Assembly: GCA_013398955.1 (NCBI GenBank)
Contig: VWPU01008518.1
Span: forward strand, 94,448 to 158,447
Direction: 5' to 3'
Origin: Callaeas wilsoni
Lineage: Eukaryota; Chordata; Aves; Passeriformes; Callaeidae
DNA: 64,000 nucleotides
Positions 35,964 to 55,500 of this stretch are shown piece by piece (positions within the stretch are counted from its first letter, which is position 1; each line of letters opens with the position of its first letter). Both the position numbers and the translations under genes were made by a program. The notes beneath the pieces are model-generated. The model saw only the letters and a program-made list of their open reading frames with translations. It had not been told where the DNA came from and made no database searches.

Positions 35964-38900
35964 CTGTAGCAGGGGAAAACTTGAGCCTTTTTTTCTCTCC
36001 CCAGCAAAAGCACGTATTTGCAGGAATCCTCCTTCCCACCTCCCTCCCTGCTCTTCTCTGAGCTGAAACTGGGGCATCTCCCCTTAAGCTGTGAGCAGCC
36101 CCTGTGCTGGGTGAAAGCTGTGGGCTGCCCTCGGTGCCTGAAAACTCTGTGCTTCCTCCAAAGCATCACCTGCCGTCCCAGTGACAGCCGTGCCAGGCCT
36201 CCCCGTGCTGGCAGCCAGCCCTTCCCAGAGCGGGAGAGGACGAGGGACTTGCTCGGAGGGCTTTGCAATGTAGGTTAGGTAGGGAAGGCTGCCGAGAGCC
36301 GTGACATCAGGGAGGAGGGTGGGAGGCAGCCCGCAGATGACGAGCCTGTGAGCTCGTGTCTCCGCGCAAGGTACGCGTTGCATTAGTAATGTGTTTGTAG
36401 CAAATAACGCTGGGCTAGCATGGGAATGTGGGTCACCACTGCCAGAACTGTGCGAGGAAGAGGGAGCTGCTCGTGCTGTGCTGGGAAGCAAACGTATGTT
36501 ACTGAGGGATGTGTGGTGGGGGGAGATTTAGCTGCAGTAACTGCTCCAACTTGTAAGTAGCAGCTTTCTGTTGTGTGAGCGGGTACTTCCTGCCTGGGGG
36601 TGCCTCTGGCTGGGAGTTGGGGTGAAATGGTCTTTGAGGAGGGGGGAGTGGGGTGCAGGGGTTTGCGTTCCTGATGTGTGATAGTCCCGTTATGTTGGGG
36701 AACTCCTAGACTTGCTTGCCGATGCTCTCTGTGGCCCTGGCCATGCCCGGAGCATCCGTGCTGCACCAGCAGGCATGAGGAGGGATGCAGCCGGGCATGT
36801 ATAACCACAGATTCCAGCGTATTTTCATGACCTATTTCTGGTTCTGTTGTTCAGTGTGTGCGCTCAGAAATCTTTGTGCTTTAGGGGGAGTAGGGTTTGT
36901 TAGTGATAAGGAAAAGCCTGCTTGACTGCCTGTGAGATTTAAACAACAAACTAACCTGGTTTTGAAGGTGGATTTGGGCTGGGGAAGGTGCCTCTGAACC
37001 TGAATAGAAAGTAATATGGGATGGAGATATACACATCCTAAAAATGGGTATGGTACTTCAGTGCCAGAGACTTTAACCTCAGAGCAAGTCACTTTAATGA
37101 AAAAGCTGTGCTGGAAAAGGCTGCCCTTGGTCAGCAGGGACTTGTTGAGTGGCTTCACTTCCAGCAAAGAGGCAGTGAAGCAGAACAGGGCTGGTGGAGG
37201 GAACATGAATGGGGTTCCAGGCTGGAAGGGGCTCCTGCCTAGCTGCAGGCTGCTAAAACAGGCTTGTGCGAGCCCCTTGGAGCAAGTCAAGAACTTGTCT
37301 TGCATCCTGTGCTGCTAGGAAATGCCAAGGCACATGGATGTGTTTCTGTGGCTTGCCCATGTGATCTCCAAGATGCCCAAGCTGCGATATCTCCATCTGT
37401 GCCTTAGTCATTATTTCCCTCCAAGCGTGGGATCGGAACAGTGGCAGCAAGCTGACCCTGAGGCCAAACCCAAGCTTGTGGGGCTTCAGATTGGGAGGAA
37501 ATGGGCTCTATCACCTGATGGAGCTGCAGGCAGCAAGCAGGAGTGAGGTGTTAGTTTGGGTTGCTCTGGCAAGAGGCTCCTGAGCAGGGGTGGGAACCTT
37601 CACTCCTCTACCTGCTGCTGCCATGTGCAGCTTGGGGCTTGTCCACACACACCTGTGTGCCCTGGCCATCCCTGTGCCAACCTCCTCCCTGGCCCTGAGC
37701 CTTCAGTGAGTGTCGTCTGCTCAGAGACAGCAGCACAACACAAGTGCTGCTGTGGCCGTGATAACTTCCCAGCCTGTGGGACGGACACAGCCCCGAGGCA
37801 GGTGTTGGATGACCTTCAGCAGACCTCAGCGAGCCAGGGACAGCCAGGCTGTCAGGGAAAGGACTATGCCCAGTGGGAGGAGATGGGGCTTGACCTGTCT
37901 GGGTGCTGCCTGCATGCTGTCCCTGCTGGTGGGTGCCAGCTGGGACAGGATCTTGGACTTGCTGCAGGGCAAAGTACAGCCAAGGTCAGGGGCTCAGACC
38001 AGCCTGATGTTGTAAGTTCTCCCACTGCAGGGTTTGTGGGCTTTGCTTTAAATTCCTGCTTTGCCTTTCTTACCCATTCAGAAACTCTAAACCCACACCT
38101 TAGTTTTTTGGCTGCTCATCAGAGCTGCCCGCAGATTTGCTTGTGGAGCCAGTTCAGTGGTTCTCAGGATTTTGCAGGTCCCTCTGCCTGGCAGATCCAA
38201 AGATCCATGCAGGAAGGGCTCTGTTATGGGCTTGTTTGCCTCAGAACTCAATATCCTACAAACTCCTTGCCCAGGGAGATGGGCTCTAGCAGTTGGTGCT
38301 GTCCATTCCTTGGTCTGTAGAAGAGCTATTCCAGGATGACAACTTGCTTGTGTCTATAAAGCCCCTTCTTTTCAGATGGAGAGAAACACATGTTTCTGTG
38401 AATGTTTTGATTCTTGCTTTCCCTTCAGTGGCAGAACTGAGGAGCAAAACTGAGTCTTGAAATAATTTTGCTATCTACTCCTAAGCAAAACAAGGAACTC
38501 CTCTGTGGAGGCTGCACTCCTTGGGCTGCCCTCTGGCTCAGCCTGTGCAGCAGCAGGGAGCAGGCTCAGGGCCGCCACTCTGTGAAGGAAGAGGTGATGA
38601 TGATGATGAGTGGTGGCAACTGCCTGCACAACTTAGCAGCAGGGATGCTCCGTGGTGGGAATCCCAGCTTCTGGCACTGCCTATGTGTCCTTGGGCAAGT
38701 CACTCCTGTGATGTGTGTGTGCTGGCTTACCTCCTGCAGGACCTGAAAGGTTTCATTCATGTCCCTAATTACTCACAGAGTCCTGAATGAAAGGGACAGT
38801 GGATGTGCCAAGCATGTGACGTATCCCAGTACAACCTCGATCTTGTGAGCACTCTCCTTGTCCCCCCTGGGGACACAGGGGTGGCTCAGGAAAGCCTGAC

Positions 38901-39175
38901 AGTGGTGCTTTAGCCCAAGTCCCCTCGACCATCAGAGAGGGTGTCTGTTTTGTGGCACTCATCCCTGTCCTGTGAGCTATTGAGGGCTCCTGGTGAGGCT
39001 GGGAGGGAAGGTGTCCTGGTTCCTATAATTTCCTGGTTATTTTGGTATGTGAGTGGAAGGGGGAGGAGGGTGGCTGTGGAGAGAAGAGCAAGGTCAGTGA
39101 AGAACAAATGTGCCTCTGTGCACTTGTGATCAGGCTGCCAGCTAATCGGCTTCGGTGCTCCAACTTTCCTCACAG
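35964..39175. other. SGK2 upstream region
   Basis: No confident exon. A GC-rich stretch near 36,200-36,370 could host a promoter. The upstream exon needed to start the long SGK2 frame should lie in this interval or further left. One untested candidate is the ATG at 37,518, which reads eight codons to a GTGAGG donor after 37,542 in the right phase. Confidence 0.4.
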
Positions 39176-47526
<8,351 letters not shown>

Positions 47527-48265
47527 GTTTTACAAAGGCTTTGTGAAGCCATATTTTAAATGAATGGGTTTTATGTTTCTTTTCTTTTTTTCCCTTTGGA
47601 GAGGATTGGTACTGTCCTTTGCTCACGGTTTAAGGAAATTGGCACTAACACACTAACTGGCTGGGATGGAACAGAGCTCTTAAATTTTGCTGTTTGGTGG
47701 ATTTTCTCCCTAAATGAATGTTTCCTTGCCAGGGAAAGTGGGACACTGATTATGATTTTCCCCGAGTGTCTTGTGCTACTTGGCAGAATTGTATTCACTC
47801 TGTGGCTGTAGTTATGGTTGAGGTATGTGCCATCATTCACAGCAACAGCCATGTCCCTGTAACTGGACACTTTTTTTTCTTTTACTTTGTGGAGCTATGC
47901 TCAGCTATGTCCAATGTCTTTCCCCAAGCCCTCAACAGAGAAGGAAACTCTTCACATCACCATGAACAGTGGCTTCCTTCCTTTAAGTGAACTCTGTCAC
48001 TCAAGCTACTCATCCTGGATGGAGCAGGGCTGAGGGAAAAACTTTTCATCAGTTATTGGTCCCAAGGCAGCTGCAGATCTGTAAATCCTGAACTGCACTG
48101 TGGCCTTTCATGCCAGTCTGACCCTCCTCAAAGCGAGTGGATCATCTTTCTGGTCCAGAACTTGGATGCTGCTGAAGTAACAACGAGGCTGCGCTGGAGG
48201 AGCCAATGTGTAGGAGGCAAATCTCAGATCAAGGGGGTGGGGAAAGAGGTTGAGTTGCTTGGAAA

Positions 48266-48271
48266 AATAAA
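48266..48271 (+). terminator. SGK2: SGK2 proximal poly(A) signal
   Basis: A canonical AATAAA lies about 740 bases after the stop codon, followed by G/T-rich sequence (TTGGGTTGGGGGGGTG) about 20 bases further on. This suits cleavage. Confidence 0.55.
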
Positions 48272-48705
48272 AACTGCTTTATAGATGAACTTGGGTTGGG
48301 GGGGTGCTTTCACAGCCTGTGCTTCACTTGCCCCAGGCCCACCAACACTACTGTGATGAGCACGGGGCAGCGCACAGCGAGGGCTGGCAGCACTCCAGGC
48401 TCCAGCACTCACCTGAAACTGCCCATCATTGATGTGGAACAGTTATTTATTCTGCCTTAATTTAAATGCTGGTGTGTTCGCTGAATGTCACTTCCCACTT
48501 TTTTTTTTTTTTTTAAGCTGTTCTGTGCTGTTGCTGTGGGGAGGACAGGGGGCTCAGAGCAATACAGGGATAAACAAGGGGCTTTCTAAAAGTTGTGTGA
48601 TGCTTGTGCTGTGGGGATCCTTGTGCTGGAACAACTGTGTTTGTTTCTGGTTTTTTTTTTTTATCTTGTATATGCTGAAGTCATTGGAAATATGACATGG
48701 TTTAT

Positions 48706-48711
48706 ATTAAA
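48706..48711 (+). terminator. SGK2: SGK2 distal poly(A) signal
   Basis: The variant signal ATTAAA is followed within about 40 bases by TGTG-rich sequence. It gives a 3' UTR of about 1.2 kb. Confidence 0.5.
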
Positions 48712-48826
48712 GTGCAAACACTGATGTGCCTCTCTGGCTGTCCTGTGTCTGAGGGGGGAGAGGGCAGGGAGGTGGGTGCTTAAATTAGGCAATGCAAAGA
48801 GGAATTCACTTCTTTAAGTTGATCAC

Positions 48827-49010
48827 AGAATCATGGAAGGGTTAAGGATCTTAAAGGCTAAGGGCAGGGACACCTTCCACTATCCCAGGTTGCCTCAAGC
48901 CCTGTCCAACCTGGCCTTGGACACTTCCAGGGATGAGGCAGCCACAGCTTCTCTGGGCAACCTGTGCCAGGGCCTCACCGCCCACACAGGGAAGAAGCTG
49001 CATCTGTCAG
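48827..49010 (-). mobile_element. CR1 LINE 3' tail
   Basis: The plus strand reads CACAGAATCATGGAAGGGTT, then CCCTGTCCAACCTGGCCTTG and CTTCTCTGGGCAACCTGTGC, followed by a CCTCACCGCCCACACAGG segment. This is the antisense of CR1, so the element points left. It lies between SGK2 and the IFT52 promoter. Confidence 0.95.
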
Positions 49011-49059
49011 GATTGGGATTTTAGACACACGTAAAATCAAAGGCCCAGAAACGTCAGGA

Positions 49060-49570
49060 GGAGCTTCAGGGCACCGCGACTGCCCCGGGCCCTGACGGGG
49101 CCGGACTGCGCCAGTTTCCCGGGCTGAGCGAGGGCGGGCGCGCGCAGCCCCGTCCCCGCCCCTCACACCCCCGCCCTCCGCAATGGTACCGCCCCGCCCG
49201 TTCCCTGGCGGGGAGTGGAGCGAACCACTGCGGGGACCTCTGCACTCCGCGGGGGGGGCAGAAACAGCACCCGCGCATGCGTCCGCTCGGAGCGTTGCTA
49301 GGGCGCGCGTGGTGACGGCGGCGCGGCGGGGACACGGTGCGGGCCCGCGGGCGGCCGCAGCGCCGGCGCTTGGCCGCTGCTCCCCGGAGCCCTCCGGCAG
49401 CCCCGGGGGAGCCTATGGAGAGCGGCCCGCGCACTGCCATAGTGTTCAACGCCTCCAAGGGCGAGAGCTTCACGCCGGCCGGCGGCTACAAGGCCCTGCG
49501 GAAGAGGCTGCGCGGCAGCTGGAAGGTGCAGAGGTGAGGGGCGGCTCTCGGGGCGCGGGGCGGCCCTGCG
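49060..49570 (+). promoter_or_regulatory. IFT52: CpG-island promoter of IFT52
   Basis: GC- and CpG-rich sequence covers the IFT52 start. It contains an NRF1-type palindrome CGCGCATGCGTC at 49,272-49,283 and an RFX/X-box-like half site GTTGCTAGG at 49,294-49,302, about 115-145 bases before the ATG. There is no TATA box, as expected for a broadly expressed ciliary gene. Confidence 0.75.
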
Positions 49571-52500
49571 GGGCCGTGTGGTCCGCGCTGGGTACCACAG
49601 TGGCCTCTGGGGGTGAAGCTCATGAGCTGAGGTCCCTCTCTCGCGTTGATTGCGCCCTTTTGCATCTTCGGCCACTATGGGATGCTGTGCGTGGTTCTTT
49701 GGAGCTACAGCTGTGTCACCTGTGGAGGAGGTGGAGTGTAGATTGTAAGGACGAAGCTGCTCATACAAATCTGTGCAGGAGATGGAGTGTAAGTTGTAAG
49801 GATGAAGCTACGCGTACGAATCTGTGGAGGAGGTGGAGAGTAGATCGTAAGGACGAAGCTGCTCATAGAAATCTGTGGAGGAGGTGGAGAGTAGATCGTA
49901 AGGACGAAGCTGCTCATAGAAATCTGTGGAGGAGGTGGAGAGTAGATCGTAAGGACGAAGCTGCTCATAGAAATCTGTGGAGGAGGTGGAGAGTAGATCG
50001 TAAGGACGAAGCTGCTCATAGAAATCTGTGGAGGAGGTGGAGTGTAGGTTGTTAGGATGAAGCTGCTCATACAGGTTTGTGAGTCTGTCTCGATTTGGAG
50101 TTTGGGGCAAAAAGAAAACAGCCCTGGTGCAGATGATACCGTTTATCTGACCGCTGCAAAATGGCACGGCGTGGAGAGGGTTAGTTTGGATATCAGGGAA
50201 AGGTGCTTCCCCAGAGGGTGCTGGGCACTGCGCAGGCTCCCCAGGGAACGGGCACGGCCCCGAGGCTGCCAGAGCTCCAGGAGCGTTTGGACAGCGCTGC
50301 CAGGGATGCCCAGGGTGGGGTTGTTGGGGTGTCTGTGCAGAGCCAGGAGCTGGGCTCCGTCATCCCAGTGGATCCCTTCCAACTCAGCTTATTCTATGAA
50401 ATGTGCCCAGACCAAAAAGAAGAGAAAGAAGAATACTAGGAAGCTCCTCAGGTGCAGAGTGTAATAGCAGCTGTGACAGCTTGCAGCAGCTCTGGAACTG
50501 CCACAGTGCCTTGTCAGAGGAGCGCTACTGTTTAGCTGGTTGACATTTGTAAGGATTATTTTTGCTCAAGTTGTCAACTTTAAACCCAGATAAAAGGATG
50601 CAAAGTGACTGAAGTGATTTGCTTTGTATTCATTTGCCAGTCCTTTAAAAAAAAACCACAGAAGGAATAAGTTGTGGTTCAGGACTATATCCAAGAATAA
50701 TGGGTGCCTTTATTAATCTATTCATAGCTTAAAAGATGAGATCACATCTGAGAGACTGTTTGGGGTGAAATTGTGGATTACAGCAGGACCAAGAGAGAAG
50801 TTCAGTGCTGATGAGGTAAGAAGTCAATAAGTGTTTTCAAATTAATTATATTTTAAATTTTGCTAAAGCAGAAAAGAAGACAGAAGACTTTGCTGTAATG
50901 CTGCTTTAAATGAATTCATATAAATTGAAATTTCAGTGTTTTTCTTATAGGATCAAGTTAAATGCAAGCAGTCAAAATCATTTACCTTCCCACATCTCAG
51001 TGTAACTTTGTGCAGTTTTGTGTGTAGCTTCTCATGTTTGTTTGGTTTTTTTTTCCTGGATCTTTGTTGTTTTCTAGTTTTCTGTTCTGAAGAAATTCCT
51101 GGAGGATGGTGGGGCCATCCTGGTGATGCTGAGAGAAGGTGGAGAGTCCCGGAATGGCACAAATATTAACTTCTTGTTAGAAGAATATGGGATCATTTTC
51201 AATAATGGTAATGGGGATCACTGCTACCTTTTATTCATCAATTTGCAGCAAAATTGAAAGAGCAGGTTCAGCATTTGTGGATACAAGCCAAGTAGATCTT
51301 TCTTACAAAGCATTTTTTGATCTAAAAGATGTTTTTTCTTTAAATCTGCATGCACATGGCATGGTAATCCTGGAGCACAGCAAAGGCTTTCCATGGACAG
51401 AGTACATGGACAACTTGGCCATCTCCACTCCTATGCTGTAGTTGTTTTAATTTACTAAAAAAAAGAAAAAAATCTAGGGAAATTTCTTTATTAAAAAGCC
51501 CTTAATTTAAAACATTTTCCACACATTTTAAAGGATTGAATCAGTTCATGCTTACCTTGAATAAGTGGCACTTTTCTTTAGCAGACCAATAAAATATCAT
51601 TCATTAGTTTTGTGCTGCCAACGTGGGGAGAAAACCCAACAACCCAAGGCATCTCTGTGTCAGTGTACATTAAATATATTGGGTCTTTGGTGGCTTTTCT
51701 GGACTATGCCCTTTTTTTGCATCAATAGGATTCGATTCATCAAGTGTTTGGAAGATGTATAAAAAAACCGAGTTGTAAAAGTTGATACATGCTGTTTTAA
51801 CTGGATCATCTTTTTGTCTCTTTTGCTTTGCAGAAATTGGAGATGTGCTTAGTTTTTGTATATTTATTTGAATTTGCAAACATATTCCTGTCCTAAATCT
51901 ATTCTGCCCAAAAGGAAACAGTAGTGAAGGCTGATTTCAATTCTTTTGGTAGCCAAATGCCAGTTTTTTGGTGTTAGAAACAAACACTCAGGGAATCCAA
52001 GAGCTAAACTAATTTTTCTTTGCTAAATCTAGCACACTGATCAGCTAAGATGTAAATTTCTATATTTTTTTTCTTTTTTCGAGATGCTGTAGTACGAAAC
52101 GTGTATTACAAGTACCACCACCCAAAAGAAGCACTAATCTCTGATGGAGTTTTGAACAGGTAAATATTTGGGGTATGTGAATCTTCACAGTAAACTCTCA
52201 TAACCTGGACTGCTTTCAGTAAGGTTTGTTTTTCAATATCTCATAGGGGGATCAGTGAAGCTGCAAAGAAAACAGTGCTTGAGACAACAGATGAAGATGG
52301 AAGGGGCCACGACTCACAGTAAGTATTTTTTGTGAGGAAACTGATGTGAAAATATGTAGAATAGCTCAGAATTGGCAGGTTGGTGATAGGCAGCAGTACA
52401 CTGTGCTTATGGCGAGGTTTCCTAATGCATTTCTTACGTTCCTGTGGTTCTTAGGTTTAATCTGGAAAGGAGAATCTGTTTGGTAGAGCTTGATAACCTC

Positions 52501-55500
52501 TGAAGGAGCAGGAGGGATGGGTTTGGGAAGGAATTGCTGTTCTCATGACCAGATCTAGTCTGTGGGTTTCAGTTTGAGTGCTGGGAACCTGTCCAGCCTG
52601 CCTGATGCATGCAGGTCCTGATGGAGTTTCTGTGTTTCCTGCAGAGCTCTCACCTTTGTTTATCCTTTTGGAGCCACACTGAATGTGATGAAGCCGGCAG
52701 TGGCAATTCTGTCCACAGGGTCTGTCTGCTTCCCTCTCAACAGGCCTATCCTGGCTTTCTATCAGCATGAGGTATGAGCTGCCTGGGGCACTCCCTGCAT
52801 TCCCCCTGCCCCACACAAAAACTGTGAGTGGATCTTTCGGGGATGCTTACAAACCCACCTCTATTTTTGATGCATCTGCAAACTCCAGATGAGCCCAGTG
52901 ACTCCTGCCTTTTTTTATGGTGAACTTCTTTGCATGGGGTTCAGAGGAGAATTAATGAGGTGGTCAGCAAAGATTACTTTTTTTTTGGTTGACTGGTGGA
53001 TGTGTTTAGTTCTTTAAAGTTTTGGCTTTTTCCCACTGTTTTAGTAATAATTTATTAAATAAGATTATCCTTAGCTTTGTAAGTACAGCATATTGAATGA
53101 AAGAAGAGGCCTCTCACCTTGGAACCAGTAGATTTTTCATGTGTTAAGAGGCCTCTCACCTTGGAACAGGTAGATTTTTCATGTGTTGTCTTAATCATCC
53201 AGCCCTGTTAATTTATAAAAATAAATACAGAATTTAGTAGTAGTCAATAGTTACAAACACAGGATTGATATTGTTAATGAATGTGAACAAGTTAACAGTT
53301 TTTTACTATGTAGACAAGTAATGCAATGCAATAGCAATTGCCTCTCAAACTGTGATTTGGAAGGAATTTTTGCTATATTGTATTCTTTGTTGGTAGAGTA
53401 AAGGTGGAAAGATGGCAGCACTGGGATCTTCCCACATGTTCAATGACCAGTATTTAGATAAAGAAGAAAATGGTAAGATCATGGTAAGTTGAAGTTTTTT
53501 GGGAGTTTTTTTTTCTTTAAAAACACCCTAGTGGGTCTTCACAACATTTGCAAAGCACTCCAGGCTCAGCTTCATTTTAGAGCAAGACAGCTATGAAATG
53601 GATTCAGTGTGGGGATTCTGAGCCAATACTAACAGATACTCTTTGATTTATTATCTTATTTTTAATCTTTTTCGTGGTAGGTTATTTAATAGATTTAATA
53701 TGAATGTTTAAGCATAGTACCAGATTACTTGGATCCTCCTGAAAGTAACTGATTTTTGCCCTTCCCCAGGATGTGCTTTTCCAGTGGCTCACAACATCAG
53801 ATATCCACTTAAACCAGATGGACATGGAGGACCCCGAGGTAAGAGAGATCCATCAGGAGGAGGGAGAGAGCAGTGTGATCTGGCAGCACAGTCCTGGCAC
53901 ACCCTGAGTTTAGCACAGAGTGGTTAACAGCCAGCTCTTGGTGCAGAACCTTTATTCATGGTCTGTGATGGACTAGACAGATGGCTCAGGTGTAAAAAAA
54001 TAATGGTGTCACTCAGCCTTAGATTGCTGTTCCTTATCAGATATGATTTGTGAAAGTCTCTGTTCACTTTGCCCATGTTTATGAGAGGGACTGCTCCAGT
54101 GTAATAAGTTTGCACTTCACTCTGAGCCCTCAGACAAGAACGTGCAGGAAGGAAAGGCAGATTTTCTGTATGTGAGTAGGGATCAACCCATGTGTCAGTT
54201 TTAGTTGTATACTAAATATGCTATTTTTATTTGGAAAGATCTTTATGTGTGTGCACACAAAAGAACAACAGTTTTGCACAGCTGATTAGTAAACTGGCTG
54301 TTTTAATTTTAAAGAATTAACAGAAACCCAGATAAAACATCTGTGTGTTGGGTAACTTTACAGCTGAGAGAAGAGTTGGCACAGTCACTGATCTAGTGAG
54401 CTGCACTGCAAAGGGCCATACCTGGTAAAGAGTGAAATACTTCTAAGTGAGATTTTAGGTGAGATGTAAGGTAGAAAGAGGCTGTGGGGATGGGTTGGCC
54501 GTTTCAAATGACAGGGGTGTGTATCTGTGTGTTCAGATTTCAGACTACACCGTGCTCCCAGACACAGCCGCGCTCTCTGAGCAGCTGCGAGTCTGCCTGC
54601 AGGAAGGAGATGAGAGCCCAAGGGACTTCACAAAGCTGTTTGATACATCTCTTTATCAGCTGGACACAACTGCCCTCCCTTCAGTTATCAAGTCAGCAGC
54701 TGTAATTTTCTTATTACTTATTTATTTATTCCATTCTGTGTTCTGCAGTTTCTGTTTGTGCTTACCTGTGTCTGCTTAAGAGCAGGAAGGATTGAGCTGT
54801 AGGCAGCATTTTGAGTATGGATATACCAGAAGATGAATTTGTACAGTCTGACAATGATGTTTTCTCTTGCTTCTTGTCTTAGCTGTAGTTTCTGGCCTTC
54901 TTTTTTCCTTTTTCTTCTGACTACATGAGATTCATTGATCTGATATTTTTAGAACTGTCTGCAGTGAAGTTGGGCACTTTCTGGAGCGATAACTGAGAGC
55001 TGCTCATTTTCCCACTTTTGAATTACTTGACATTTACTGAAAGCTGCATTTCAGTCACCTTTGCATTTCCCAACAATTGTGTTTTGAGGTTTATCAGCTG
55101 CTCAGTTTTACCAGTTTGTGTCACTATCAGCTTTGTCCATCATAACTCCCCTCTTACCTGGATCACGTCTGAACACGCTGAGTAGTGGCAGCTTAACACA
55201 GATGCCATCAAACTCCGCTCTGCTGTGGACACTCTTCTTACTCTGTATTTCTTCTATTTCCACTAGTTGTGAATTCACAGTAAGATCTCCCTTCCGATCC
55301 CATAACAAATACATTTTTAAAAAGAACTTTTGGTTATTGACTTCTTTACAAACCTTTTTGAAATTCCAGTTCTGCTTTTTTTTGTGCTGGATCACTTTTT
55401 CTTCATCCATGTTCATCCTGCTAAAAGTCGATTGAAGAATTAAGCTGTGGGGTTTTTTTAATCATCTTATGTATCCGCCTATCGTTATCTTCCCCATCAC

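Larger units (their letters stand above)
47527..48735 (+). other. SGK2: SGK2 3' UTR
   Basis: Non-coding sequence from the TAA stop to the last plausible poly(A) signal. It contains AATAAA at 48,266-48,271 and ATTAAA at 48,706-48,711, suggesting two alternative ends. Short open frames inside it are not supported. Confidence 0.7.

Noticed and set aside
49183..50055. 290-codon frame from the IFT52 promoter into intron 1
   Set aside because: It is in a different frame from IFT52 and its second half is the translated 51-bp minisatellite.
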